Source: Vibrio nigripulchritudo ATCC 27043
GTDB taxonomy: Bacteria; Pseudomonadota; Gammaproteobacteria; Enterobacterales; Vibrionaceae
DNA: 64,000 bases
Direction: 5' to 3'
Assembly: GCF_000222685.1 (NCBI RefSeq)
Contig: NZ_AFWJ01000001.1
Span: 162,864-226,863 of the forward strand
Part shown: one piece after another, positions 45,863-53,695 of the stretch
Layout of the letters: each line of letters starts with the position of its first letter
Position numbering within the stretch: the stretch's first letter is position 1
Made by a program: the position numbers and the translations under genes
Notes under the pieces: model-generated
Told to the model about the DNA's origin: nothing
Database searches by the model: none
What the model saw: the letters and a program-made list of their open reading frames with translations, nothing else

Positions 45863-46990
45863 ATGGCAGTTGAACTGAATGAATTGAGAGATCAAATCGA
45901 CCAGGTGGATAAAAAAATGGTCGATCTGCTAGCCCAAAGGCTAGCACTGGTAGAAAAAGTCGGGGAAGTAAAGAGTGAGCACGGGCTACCCATTTATGTC
46001 CCCGAACGCGAAGCCGCAATGCTGGCTTCAAGACGCGAAGAAGCGGAAAAGCAAGGCGTACCACCTCAGCTGATCGAGGACATCTTGCGTCGCACCATGC
46101 GCGAATCGTATACCAGCGAAAAAGATTCAGGATTCAAATGCCTTAACCCAGATCTGGGTTCGGTAGTGATTGTCGGCGGTCATGGTCAGCTTGGTGGTTT
46201 GTTTGGTCGCATGTTCCGATTATCGGGCTACAACGTAAAAGTGTTGGGAAGTCAGGACTGGGAGCGTGCCGATGAAATACTGGATGGAGCGGGACTGGTT
46301 GTTGTGACGGTGCCGATTCATCTGACAGAAAGTGTCATCGCAAAGCTGGGTAATCTTCCTGAAAACTGCATTCTTTGTGATTTGACCTCGATTAAAGCCA
46401 AGCCTCTGGCAGCCATGATGGAAACACATCAAGGTCCGGTAGTTGGTCTTCACCCTATGTTTGGTCCGGATGTACCAAGCCTTGCAAAGCAGGTTGTGGT
46501 GTTCTGCGATGGTCGCGGTGAAGACTCCTACCACTGGCTGTTGAAACAAATTGAGATTTGGGGCGCGAGCCTGTGTAAGTGTGAAGCCCAAGAACACGAT
46601 CATGGTATGACCCTGATCCAGGCTCTGCGCCACTTTACTTCGTTTGCTTATGGTTTGCACCTAAGCGGCGAAAACCCAAATATCGATAATTTGCTTCAAC
46701 TCAGTTCCCCGATTTATCGGCTGGAGCTGGCGATGGTCGGGCGTTTGTTTGCTCAAGACCCTAATTTGTATGCAGACATCATTTTGTCCTCAGAAGACAA
46801 TATTGAGATGATCAAACGCTTCCATCAAAGTTTTGGCAGTGCTTTAGAGATGTTGGAAAAATCCGATAAAAAAGCCTTTGTTGAAAGCTTTGAAAAAGTA
46901 GGTGATTGGTTTGGGGATTACTCCCAGCAATTTATGGAAGAAAGTCAGAAGCTGCTTAAGCAAGCTAATGACGCCATTCACCGCGGTTAA
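45863..46990 (+). CDS. tyrA: Bifunctional chorismate mutase / prephenate dehydrogenase TyrA
   Basis: TyrA converts chorismate via prephenate to 4-hydroxyphenylpyruvate for tyrosine. The 375-residue protein has an AroQ-type mutase domain first ([20 protein letters not shown], residues 7-26) and a dinucleotide-binding dehydrogenase domain starting at [18 protein letters not shown] (near residue 100), with [10 protein letters not shown] in the active site. Length equals E. coli's (373). It is coupled to aroF and ends at a strong terminator. Confidence 0.96.
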   Translation: MAVELNELRDQIDQVDKKMVDLLAQRLALVEKVGEVKSEHGLPIYVPEREAAMLASRREEAEKQGVPPQLIEDILRRTMRESYTSEKDSGFKCLNPDLGSVVIVGGHGQLGGLFGRMFRLSGYNVKVLGSQDWERADEILDGAGLVVVTVPIHLTESVIAKLGNLPENCILCDLTSIKAKPLAAMMETHQGPVVGLHPMFGPDVPSLAKQVVVFCDGRGEDSYHWLLKQIEIWGASLCKCEAQEHDHGMTLIQALRHFTSFAYGLHLSGENPNIDNLLQLSSPIYRLELAMVGRLFAQDPNLYADIILSSEDNIEMIKRFHQSFGSALEMLEKSDKKAFVESFEKVGDWFGDYSQQFMEESQKLLKQANDAIHRG

Positions 46991-47006
46991 GCAACAGACA
47001 AAATAA

Positions 47007-47034
47007 AAAACGGCTCCTTCTGGAGCCGTTTTGT
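47007..47034 (+). terminator. Intrinsic terminator after tyrA
   Basis: An 11-bp perfect stem AAAACGGCTCC / GGAGCCGTTTT with a TTCT loop; the A and T tracts on the two sides let it serve the convergent M23 gene as well. Confidence 0.9.
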
Positions 47035-47052
47035 TTTTCAATGCAGTCGGGT

Positions 47053-48087
47053 TTAATTGACCACTTCCGTTTCCGTTGCGTTTTTAACGGTATCCACGGA
47101 GTCTGGTTCTTTACTTGGGTTCTGCGTTAACAGAACCTGCAATTTGACGACGTTACTCATCACATCCACCAGTGATGCCCATTTGATGCTTCGTTCTTTC
47201 TCAAACAAGGTATCAAAGCTGTCAGGGGTCCAGTCCATAAAGTGCTTAGGATTTAATGTTCTGCCCAAGAAACGCACTTCGTAATGCAGGTGAGGGCCGG
47301 TCGAATTGCCAGAATTACCACAGGTTGCAACCACATCGCCTTTTTTCACGAACTGACCGCTGCGAACTTTAAAACTCTGTAAGTGTGCATAAGACGTCAT
47401 AAAGCCAAAAGCGTGACGAAGTTTCAACAGGTTTCCGTAACCTTCTCTGCTTGGTCGGCGCAGTTCAACCACACCGTCTGCCGGGGCAAGCACTTGCTCC
47501 CCTCGCTGACAGGTTAAATCGATCCCCAAATGACGATGGCGCTTTCCAGTAATCGGGTTTTTACGGTAACCGTAGCTTGAAGAAATACGCTGATAGATCA
47601 CTGGGCTGTCGTTTGGAAGCAGTCGGAACATGGTCGCGCGCACAGCAGAGTCAATGGCCGCCGCATCAATCCGTTGCTCCAGCGAAAGCTCGGCATAATC
47701 AACCACAGACGTTTCCTGTGTAATGCCAAGGACAGATTCAACATCGTTGACACGTTTACCCAATGTCAAAATTTCGCCTTTCTTCTCTTCCAGCTCTTGA
47801 GTCAAAGAGTGGTTGGCGCTGATCTGCGCTTCGTAAAGCGCCTTAAACTGATCGCTTTTCTGGTCAAGGTAATCAATCTGAGTTTGCGCGTGAACGAAGC
47901 TTTGCTCCGCTCGCGCAAGTGAACTCTCTGCATGGTCTTTTGCAGAAAGGTACTGGTAGATGGATGTGCCCAGGAAACTTGGAAGGGCAAACAGTGAAAG
48001 AAGAATACCGGCTGTCGCTTTTCTTCCCACAAAAAAATGCTGTACCCCAGACGAAGTCGGGATAGATATTTGTATTTTTCGAGACAT
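47053..48087 (-). CDS. M23 (LytM) family metallopeptidase, membrane-anchored
   Basis: A probable cell-wall endopeptidase or its regulator. The 344-residue protein has one N-terminal membrane anchor (about residues 22-46), a coiled-coil region (about 55-125) and an M23 domain (about 170-285) with zinc ligands in HRHLGIDL and HLHYEV, and YRKNPITGKRHRH, so catalysis looks possible. The topology puts the domain in the periplasm. It lies one small gap after the PilZ gene on the same strand and likely shares its transcript. Which of the Vibrio Shy/Tng-type endopeptidases it corresponds to is not clear; it is none of the LysM-containing forms. Confidence 0.85.
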   Translation of the reverse strand: MSRKIQISIPTSSGVQHFFVGRKATAGILLSLFALPSFLGTSIYQYLSAKDHAESSLARAEQSFVHAQTQIDYLDQKSDQFKALYEAQISANHSLTQELEEKKGEILTLGKRVNDVESVLGITQETSVVDYAELSLEQRIDAAAIDSAVRATMFRLLPNDSPVIYQRISSSYGYRKNPITGKRHRHLGIDLTCQRGEQVLAPADGVVELRRPSREGYGNLLKLRHAFGFMTSYAHLQSFKVRSGQFVKKGDVVATCGNSGNSTGPHLHYEVRFLGRTLNPKHFMDWTPDSFDTLFEKERSIKWASLVDVMSNVVKLQVLLTQNPSKEPDSVDTVKNATETEVVN

Positions 48088-48097
48088 TTATTGCTTG

Positions 48098-48466
48098 TTA
48101 AGCACCTAAATCAGATAGCTGCTCTAATTCTCTATGCAAAAGGGCTTCATCACCAACATTCAGTTCAACCAATCGTTTCAGGTGACTGATGCTGTCAATA
48201 TCAATATGGTGGATACTTACTCGCATGAACTGGTCGTTCAGCTCCACAATTTCAGCCTCTAATGATATCACAATGTCACTTTCAGGTAACTCGATGTCGA
48301 CGTCTAACATCGTGTTCTGACTGAGCTGGTGGGTATCTGGCGTGCTAGAAAGCAAAAGTCCATGCAGTGACAGGTCTCGGATTTCGCTGTTTAGGGACAA
48401 GTCGCCTTGTATGAGTCTGGCAGGCGCTTGGTAGACAACACGAGAAAATCGACGGCGTTCAATCAT
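48098..48466 (-). CDS. PilZ-domain protein (c-di-GMP receptor-like, PlzA position)
   Basis: A 122-residue single-domain PilZ protein. It has the N-terminal RxxxR element in ERRRFSRVVY and the second motif in RDLSLHGLLL (D/N-x-S-x-x-G), so the c-di-GMP contact residues are mostly in place. PilZ proteins act as c-di-GMP receptors controlling motility or biofilm; V. cholerae encodes one named PlzA at this chromosomal place, which I believe corresponds. The 10-base gap to the M23 peptidase gene downstream suggests a two-gene operon linking c-di-GMP and wall hydrolysis. Confidence 0.82.
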   Translation of the reverse strand: MIERRRFSRVVYQAPARLIQGDLSLNSEIRDLSLHGLLLSSTPDTHQLSQNTMLDVDIELPESDIVISLEAEIVELNDQFMRVSIHHIDIDSISHLKRLVELNVGDEALLHRELEQLSDLGA

Positions 48467-48606
48467 AGTTTGCTCTCTTCGGATAAATGCTTAAATTTTG
48501 CCCTATGGTACTCCTTCTACGGAGCAAATAGGAAAAGAGTCGGTTAAATTTGTGACGCCTAAGAAATCCAGTTCACTGCTTCTTGATTCATTTCGTACAT
48601 ATAAGA

Positions 48607-48630
48607 AAAGACCGCCTGGGCGGTCTTATG
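48607..48630 (-). terminator. Intrinsic terminator of ettA
   Basis: The hairpin AAGACCGC-CTGG-GCGGTCTT is followed on the minus strand by TTTTCTTAT. Confidence 0.75.
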
Positions 48631-48650
48631 CTTGAAAACGTGCCGTTTTT

Positions 48651-50318
48651 TTACTTAGCGATACGTTTGTACTTGATTCGATGAGGCTCTGCAGCCTGAG
48701 CACCAAGCGTTTGTTTCAACCACTCTGTATACTCAGTATAGTTGCCTTCGTAGAAGTTCACCTGACCTTCGTCGCGGTAATCAAGAATGTGAGTAGCGAT
48801 ACGGTCCAGGAACCAACGGTCGTGCGAGATAACCATGGCACAGCCTGGGAATTCAAGCAGCGCTTCTTCCAATGCACGAAGAGTTTCTACGTCCAGGTCG
48901 TTGGTCGGTTCATCGAGTAGCAATACGTTACCGCCTGCTTTAAGCAGTTTCGCAAGGTGGACACGGTTGCGCTCACCACCGGACAACTCGCCAATGATTT
49001 TTTGTTGGTCAACGCCTTTGAAGTTAAAGCGAGAACAGTAAGCACGCGCAGGAATTTCGAAGTTGTTGATCTTGATGATGTCAGAACCTTCAGAAATTTC
49101 CTGGAATACGGTTTTGCTGTCGTTCATGCTGTCACGGAACTGCTCAACAGAAGAAAGGCTGACTGTATCGCCCAGTTCGATAGAACCAGAATCCGGCTGC
49201 TCTGAACCACTCAACATCTTAAACAGCGTAGATTTACCTGCACCGTTCGCACCGATGATACCAACGATGGCACCCTTAGGAACACTGAACGACAGGTCAT
49301 CAATCAGAACGCGATCGCCGAATGACTTGGTAAGGTTGTTAACTTCAATAACCTTGTCACCCAGACGCTCACCTGGCGGAATGAAGAGCTCGTTAGTTTC
49401 GTTACGCTTCTGGTGATCGCCGCTTTGCAGTTCTTCAAAGCGAGCCATACGTGCTTTGGATTTCGCCTGACGACCTTTCGGGTTTTGACGAACCCACTCC
49501 AGCTCTTTCTCAATGGTTTTCTGGCGCGCTTTTTCTTGAGCAGCTTCTTGCTTCAGACGAGCATCTTTTTGCTCTAGCCAAGAGGTGTAGTTACCTTCCC
49601 ACGGGATACCTTCACCTCGGTCAAGTTCTAAGATCCAGCCTGCTGCGTTGTCAAGGAAGTAACGGTCGTGGGTAATTGCTACAACAGTGCCTGTGTAATC
49701 GACTAGGAAACGTTCCAGCCAAGCTACAGATTCTGCATCCAGGTGGTTGGTTGGTTCGTCGAGAAGCAGCATATCTGGCTTCTCAAGAAGCAGACGACAG
49801 ATAGCCACACGGCGACGCTCACCACCGGACAGGTGTTCGATTTTCTGATCCCACTCAGGAAGACGAAGTGCGTTCGCGGCACGCTCTAGTGAGTTTTCAA
49901 GGTTGTGACCGTCTTTCGCCTGAATCAACGCTTCCAGTTCGCCTTGCTCTTTCGCCAGCGCATCAAAGTCTGCACCTTCTTCTGCGTATGCCGCGTAAAC
50001 CGCATCCAGACGTTTTAGCGCGTCAGCAACGTCAGCAACGGCTTCTTCAACCACTTCGCGTACTGTTTTGGATTCGTCCAGTACAGGTTCCTGTGGAAGA
50101 TAGCCTACGTTAAGACCAGGTTGTGGGCGTGCTTCACCATCAATATCGGTATCGATACCAGCCATGATGCGTAGAAGCGTAGATTTACCAGCACCGTTCA
50201 GACCCAAAACACCGATTTTTGCTCCTGGGAAGAAGCTTAAAGAGATGTCTTTAAGAATTTGACGCTTAGGTGGCACAATCTTGCTCACCCGCGACATGGT
50301 ATATACGTATTCAGCCAT
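48651..50318 (-). CDS. ettA: Energy-dependent translational throttle protein EttA (ABC-F)
   Basis: EttA binds the ribosomal E site and gates entry to elongation according to ATP/ADP ratio. The 555-residue protein (exactly the E. coli length) has two ABC domains: Walker A GLNGAGKSTLL with signature LSGGERRRVA, and GANGAGKSTLF with LSGGERNRVHLA, both with LLLDEPTNHLD / LLLDEPTNDLD. Between the domains, the linker RQNPKGRQAKSKARMARFEE is the P-site tRNA-interaction motif. No membrane part is present. It is divergent from slt. Confidence 0.96.
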   Translation of the reverse strand: MAEYVYTMSRVSKIVPPKRQILKDISLSFFPGAKIGVLGLNGAGKSTLLRIMAGIDTDIDGEARPQPGLNVGYLPQEPVLDESKTVREVVEEAVADVADALKRLDAVYAAYAEEGADFDALAKEQGELEALIQAKDGHNLENSLERAANALRLPEWDQKIEHLSGGERRRVAICRLLLEKPDMLLLDEPTNHLDAESVAWLERFLVDYTGTVVAITHDRYFLDNAAGWILELDRGEGIPWEGNYTSWLEQKDARLKQEAAQEKARQKTIEKELEWVRQNPKGRQAKSKARMARFEELQSGDHQKRNETNELFIPPGERLGDKVIEVNNLTKSFGDRVLIDDLSFSVPKGAIVGIIGANGAGKSTLFKMLSGSEQPDSGSIELGDTVSLSSVEQFRDSMNDSKTVFQEISEGSDIIKINNFEIPARAYCSRFNFKGVDQQKIIGELSGGERNRVHLAKLLKAGGNVLLLDEPTNDLDVETLRALEEALLEFPGCAMVISHDRWFLDRIATHILDYRDEGQVNFYEGNYTEYTEWLKQTLGAQAAEPHRIKYKRIAK

Positions 50319-50753
50319 TGCCGATCTTTCCTGTCGTTCAAAAATTTAGGGCTGTATTTTATACCCAAGTAACCTCAAGATGCTAGGTTGCGAAAGCGAT
50401 GCTTTGTTTGTCAATTTGTGCGCTTGCCAGCGTTAATGGAGCAAAGCGTGTCTGGCATTTGGGATGGGAAAAGAAATTTTACAGAATAGATAGGACTTTT
50501 CCGGAACTGGCTGTTTAGATAGAAGTCTAGTGGTATACCCTTGTTTTTCGGTGCTTTCATAACTATATGTCGAATTTGTTCTCAACAAGGGAAAAACAAA
50601 CCTAAAATTATTCTGAACAGTCAGGTTGTCTCTGACCTGAATATAAAGTATCACTATAAAACTTTGTTCATAAAGTCGTATTAAGATTGCCATGGATAAG
50701 CTAGGTCGTCAGAACCTAATCCCCAGGCAAAGCATTCAAAAGGACAGGTATTC
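50319..50753. promoter_or_regulatory. Divergent ettA/slt intergenic region
   Basis: About 435 bp without a convincing gene. The left part holds copy B of a dispersed repeat (50360-50387). A frame of 86 codons on the minus strand has no good start region and low-complexity content and is not counted. Promoters for ettA and slt must lie here, but no strong hexamer pair stands out. Confidence 0.35.
50360..50387. repeat. Dispersed intergenic repeat, copy B
   Basis: TATACCCAAGTAACCTCAAG, then ATGCTAGG, matches copy A at 4408 with about three differences over 28 bases. The similarity fades on the right side. Confidence 0.5.
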
Positions 50754-52685
50754 ATGCGAAACATTTCCAAACGGATATGTGTAGCGTATCTGGGCATTTT
50801 CTCTGCCTTTTCTGTAGCAGCAGAAAACTCAGATACGTTGATACAAAAGCGGCTGAAGTACGCTCAGGCTCAGTCGTTACTTGATGCAAGAAAAGTGGAA
50901 GAATACCAATCGATAAGACCAGATATCGCTGACTATGTACTCACTCCTTATACCGACTATCGGGCTTTTCTAGTCGATATTGGCAAACGAAGCATTGAAG
51001 AAGTCAGTTATTTTCAAAAGCAACATTACATTCTACCTTTTTCAAAGCGCATTCGCGCTTCCTACCTGGATGGTCTGGCAAAAGAAAAAGACTGGGAAAC
51101 CATTTTTCGCTACCAGACAACCAAACCGCGTGGTGAAACCTATCAGTGTTATTACTACTACTCTCAGTTGATTCATGGTGATAAGAATCAGGCTTTAAAG
51201 GGCGCTGAATCTCTATGGCTGAGCGGTAGCAGTGTTTCTTCAGCTTGTGATGATTTGTTTGAAGCCTGGCAAAAAGCAGGGCTAAGAACCGACGACAAAG
51301 TTTTAGATCGAATGGTGCTGGCGTACGAAGCGCGAAAAGGGCGCATGCTGACCTATTTGAAAAAGCTACCAGAAAGCAAAAAAGCCAAAGCAGAAGCGGA
51401 GAAAATTGCCAAGCTTTACCGTGCTCCACAAGAGATAGGACGCTTCGCTAAAAAGTCGTATGTTACTCCAAGAAATCAAAAGCTTGCCTGGCATGGCTAC
51501 CGAAAGCTGGTGAGAGCCAATGCCGAGGAAGCGGTTAAGCAGCTCAATCTGGTCGTGTCTGGACAGAAACTGACTTCTGAGCAGAGACAACAACTCGCGG
51601 ATTACACCGCGTTCAGATTAATCAATACCGATTCCGAAGAACTCATTGCGTGGCGCGATAAGGCTATTGCCAAGTCCAGCAATAGTGCTCTTATTGAGAG
51701 AAGAGTGCGCTTAGCGTTGCAACATGCAGACTGGAAAGGTGTAAAAAATTGGATAGCTAAGTTACCAGACGACAAAAAGTCCGGATTACGTTGGCAGTAT
51801 TGGTTGGCTCGTTCTGAGATTGAGTTGGGCGAAACTGCTTCGGGTGAGCAACGTTTAGAATCCTTGCTTGGTAAGCGCCATTTCTACAGTGTTGTGGCTG
51901 CTCAAACCTTGGGAACGCCAATCAAATACGACATTAGTAAGAGTGAACCAGACTCGGCTTTGGTAACCCAACATCAGGCGACGTTGGACAGAGTACATGA
52001 GTTGATCGCTTTAGATAAAATTGCTGCTGCAAAAAGTGAGTGGCAATGGTTGTTGCAGCGTACTTCTGCACAGGAGAAAAAAGCACTGGCCCATTACGCT
52101 TCCAACCAGAAGTGGTCTCACCTAACTGTAAAAGCGTCTATTGCAGCAAAAGTATGGGATGAAATTCATCTGCGTTTCCCAATAGCTCACCGCTGGTGGT
52201 TTGAGTTTTATGGCGACAAGTACAACATAGAGCCCATTACCCTAATGTCTCTGGCACGCCAGGAAAGTGCGTTGGATGTACAGGCTCGCTCTCCTGTTGG
52301 GGCACGAGGGATCATGCAAATTATGCCTGCCACAGCAAAGTACACCGCCAGAAAGTTCGGTATTCCTTACAAAACGCCGAAAGAACTGAATGATGTGAAG
52401 AAGAATATCGAAATCGGCAGCCAGTATTTGAGCTACCTGCTCGACCAATACGACGGCAACCGTATCTACGCCTTTGCGGCATACAACGCAGGACCTCACC
52501 GTGTAAAACGCTGGCGAGAAAACAGCGCACAGAAACTGGATGTTTTTGCCTTTATTGAAGCAATCCCATTCAAAGAAACCCGCGGGTATGTTCAAAATAT
52601 CTTAATGTTTGAATCGTATTACCGTTTCTTAAGCGGCACGAAAGGCGATTTCCTCACTAAGAATGAAAAGGAAGAGCGATACTAA
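50754..52685 (+). CDS. slt: Soluble lytic murein transglycosylase Slt
   Basis: Slt is a periplasmic enzyme that cleaves the glycan to 1,6-anhydroMurNAc ends, the starting material for the AnmK-MurQ-NagZ recycling genes in this window. The 643-residue precursor has a signal peptide (residues 1-23, ending SVAA-EN), a long alpha-superhelical U/L region, and the C-terminal catalytic domain with the general acid Glu in ARQESALD, SPVGARGIMQIMP, and the AAYNAGPHRVKRW motif. Length equals E. coli Slt70 (645). trpR follows about 95 bp later, as in E. coli. Confidence 0.95.
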   Translation: MRNISKRICVAYLGIFSAFSVAAENSDTLIQKRLKYAQAQSLLDARKVEEYQSIRPDIADYVLTPYTDYRAFLVDIGKRSIEEVSYFQKQHYILPFSKRIRASYLDGLAKEKDWETIFRYQTTKPRGETYQCYYYYSQLIHGDKNQALKGAESLWLSGSSVSSACDDLFEAWQKAGLRTDDKVLDRMVLAYEARKGRMLTYLKKLPESKKAKAEAEKIAKLYRAPQEIGRFAKKSYVTPRNQKLAWHGYRKLVRANAEEAVKQLNLVVSGQKLTSEQRQQLADYTAFRLINTDSEELIAWRDKAIAKSSNSALIERRVRLALQHADWKGVKNWIAKLPDDKKSGLRWQYWLARSEIELGETASGEQRLESLLGKRHFYSVVAAQTLGTPIKYDISKSEPDSALVTQHQATLDRVHELIALDKIAAAKSEWQWLLQRTSAQEKKALAHYASNQKWSHLTVKASIAAKVWDEIHLRFPIAHRWWFEFYGDKYNIEPITLMSLARQESALDVQARSPVGARGIMQIMPATAKYTARKFGIPYKTPKELNDVKKNIEIGSQYLSYLLDQYDGNRIYAFAAYNAGPHRVKRWRENSAQKLDVFAFIEAIPFKETRGYVQNILMFESYYRFLSGTKGDFLTKNEKEERY

Positions 52686-52691
52686 GGGCTG

Positions 52692-52722
52692 AAAGAAGCG
52701 CAATAAAATTTGCGCTTCTTTA
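52692..52722 (+). terminator. Hairpin after slt
   Basis: An 11-bp perfect stem AAAGAAGCGCA / TGCGCTTCTTT with an 8-base loop. The tail after it is only weakly T-rich. Confidence 0.65.
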
Positions 52723-52781
52723 CTGCACCTTCTAGCCACTTGAGTATAAAATGGTGAGGAAAAAGTCACTGAGAGAAATTT

Positions 52782-53084
52782 ATGTCACCAGAGCCAGAGT
52801 ATCAGGAGTGGCAGGACGTTATTGATTTGGTTGCGAGAGCAACGGAAGAAGACAAACATGGTATGTTGTTGACCATGTTAATGACTCCTGATGAAAGAGA
52901 AGCCATTCAAGCCCGAGTGAATATCTTTAATGAGCTGCTAAAAGGTGAACTGTCTCAACGACAAATTAGCCAAATGTTAGGGGTCGGTATCGCAACCATC
53001 ACCCGCGGTTCTAACGAACTGAAAAACAAATCAGACAAAGAAAAAGCGTCGTTAGAAAACTTACTGAAAGAAGTGAAAAGCTAA
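52782..53084 (+). CDS. trpR: trp operon repressor TrpR
   Basis: TrpR binds L-tryptophan and represses trp genes. The 100-residue all-helical protein has the helix-turn-helix ELSQRQISQMLGVGIATITR and the Trp-binding region MTPDEREAIQARVNI. Length is near E. coli TrpR (108). It follows slt as in E. coli and ends at a compact terminator. Together with pheL-pheA and the TyrR-controlled aroF-tyrA it makes three aromatic control points within 13 kb. Confidence 0.95.
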   Translation: MSPEPEYQEWQDVIDLVARATEEDKHGMLLTMLMTPDEREAIQARVNIFNELLKGELSQRQISQMLGVGIATITRGSNELKNKSDKEKASLENLLKEVKS

Positions 53085-53099
53085 ACGTTACGTATATCA

Positions 53100-53120
53100 G
53101 GCAGCAGATGCTGCCTTTTG
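53100..53120 (+). terminator. Intrinsic terminator after trpR
   Basis: GGCAGC-AGAT-GCTGCC hairpin followed by TTTT. Confidence 0.8.
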
Positions 53121-53148
53121 TGTTTCAAGGGATGCAATATACAGAAAG

Positions 53149-53676
53149 CTATATATTGTCAGGGAAAAGTTCAGGGTTGATGAATGGGATCAGCGCCAGA
53201 ATTAATGCCTGATGATAGACCGAGCTTCGAGTCAGAACATTACCAGTTAGCAAGCTGATGGCCCCGCCTTTTTGTTTGATGTTATCCGTTCCGAAAGTGT
53301 TATCCATGACATCCCCAAGTTCTTTTCCAGCATGCACCTGTTCCACAACTTTTGGGGGAAGCGGAAGGCTAGATGAACGAGACTCCCCACGCTTATTCCC
53401 AGATTCAATCACCATCCAAGCAAAGGTGTCATTCCCTTCGTTACCCGCTTCTAACCCTACGTAAAAATGCGCGTTAGGCTGAGCATCTCTTGCATTCTTG
53501 ACCCGGTTCAGCGCGCCTGTTTTGGTTTCCTGATTCGACATGGGTTGATCGGCAACTTCGCTGGGAACAGAGATTCCTTCGAATTCGAAATGTTCTTCTG
53601 GCAGCGCTTTTGCAAACGCACTTTTTACAGCATTGATTTTTGCTGGGTTTAAAGAGGCGACGACGACTTTTTTCAT
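53149..53676 (-). CDS. yjjX: Inosine/xanthosine triphosphatase YjjX
   Basis: YjjX hydrolyses non-canonical ITP and XTP, cleaning the nucleotide pool. The 175-residue protein shows the family start KKVVVASLNPAKINAVKSAF, GVxVPSxVxDQPMS in ISVPSEVADQPMSNQET, and GLEAGNEG. Length fits (about 170). It is downstream of the GGDEF/EAL gene on the same strand with 19 bases between, so the two may share a transcript, although they are functionally unrelated. Confidence 0.92.
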   Translation of the reverse strand: MKKVVVASLNPAKINAVKSAFAKALPEEHFEFEGISVPSEVADQPMSNQETKTGALNRVKNARDAQPNAHFYVGLEAGNEGNDTFAWMVIESGNKRGESRSSSLPLPPKVVEQVHAGKELGDVMDNTFGTDNIKQKGGAISLLTGNVLTRSSVYHQALILALIPFINPELFPDNI

Positions 53677-53695
53677 TTTTAGTTATTCCATGCTT

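Noticed and set aside
50433-50693. 86-codon minus-strand frame upstream of slt
   Set aside because: No Shine-Dalgarno, no domain, lies in the divergent promoter gap.
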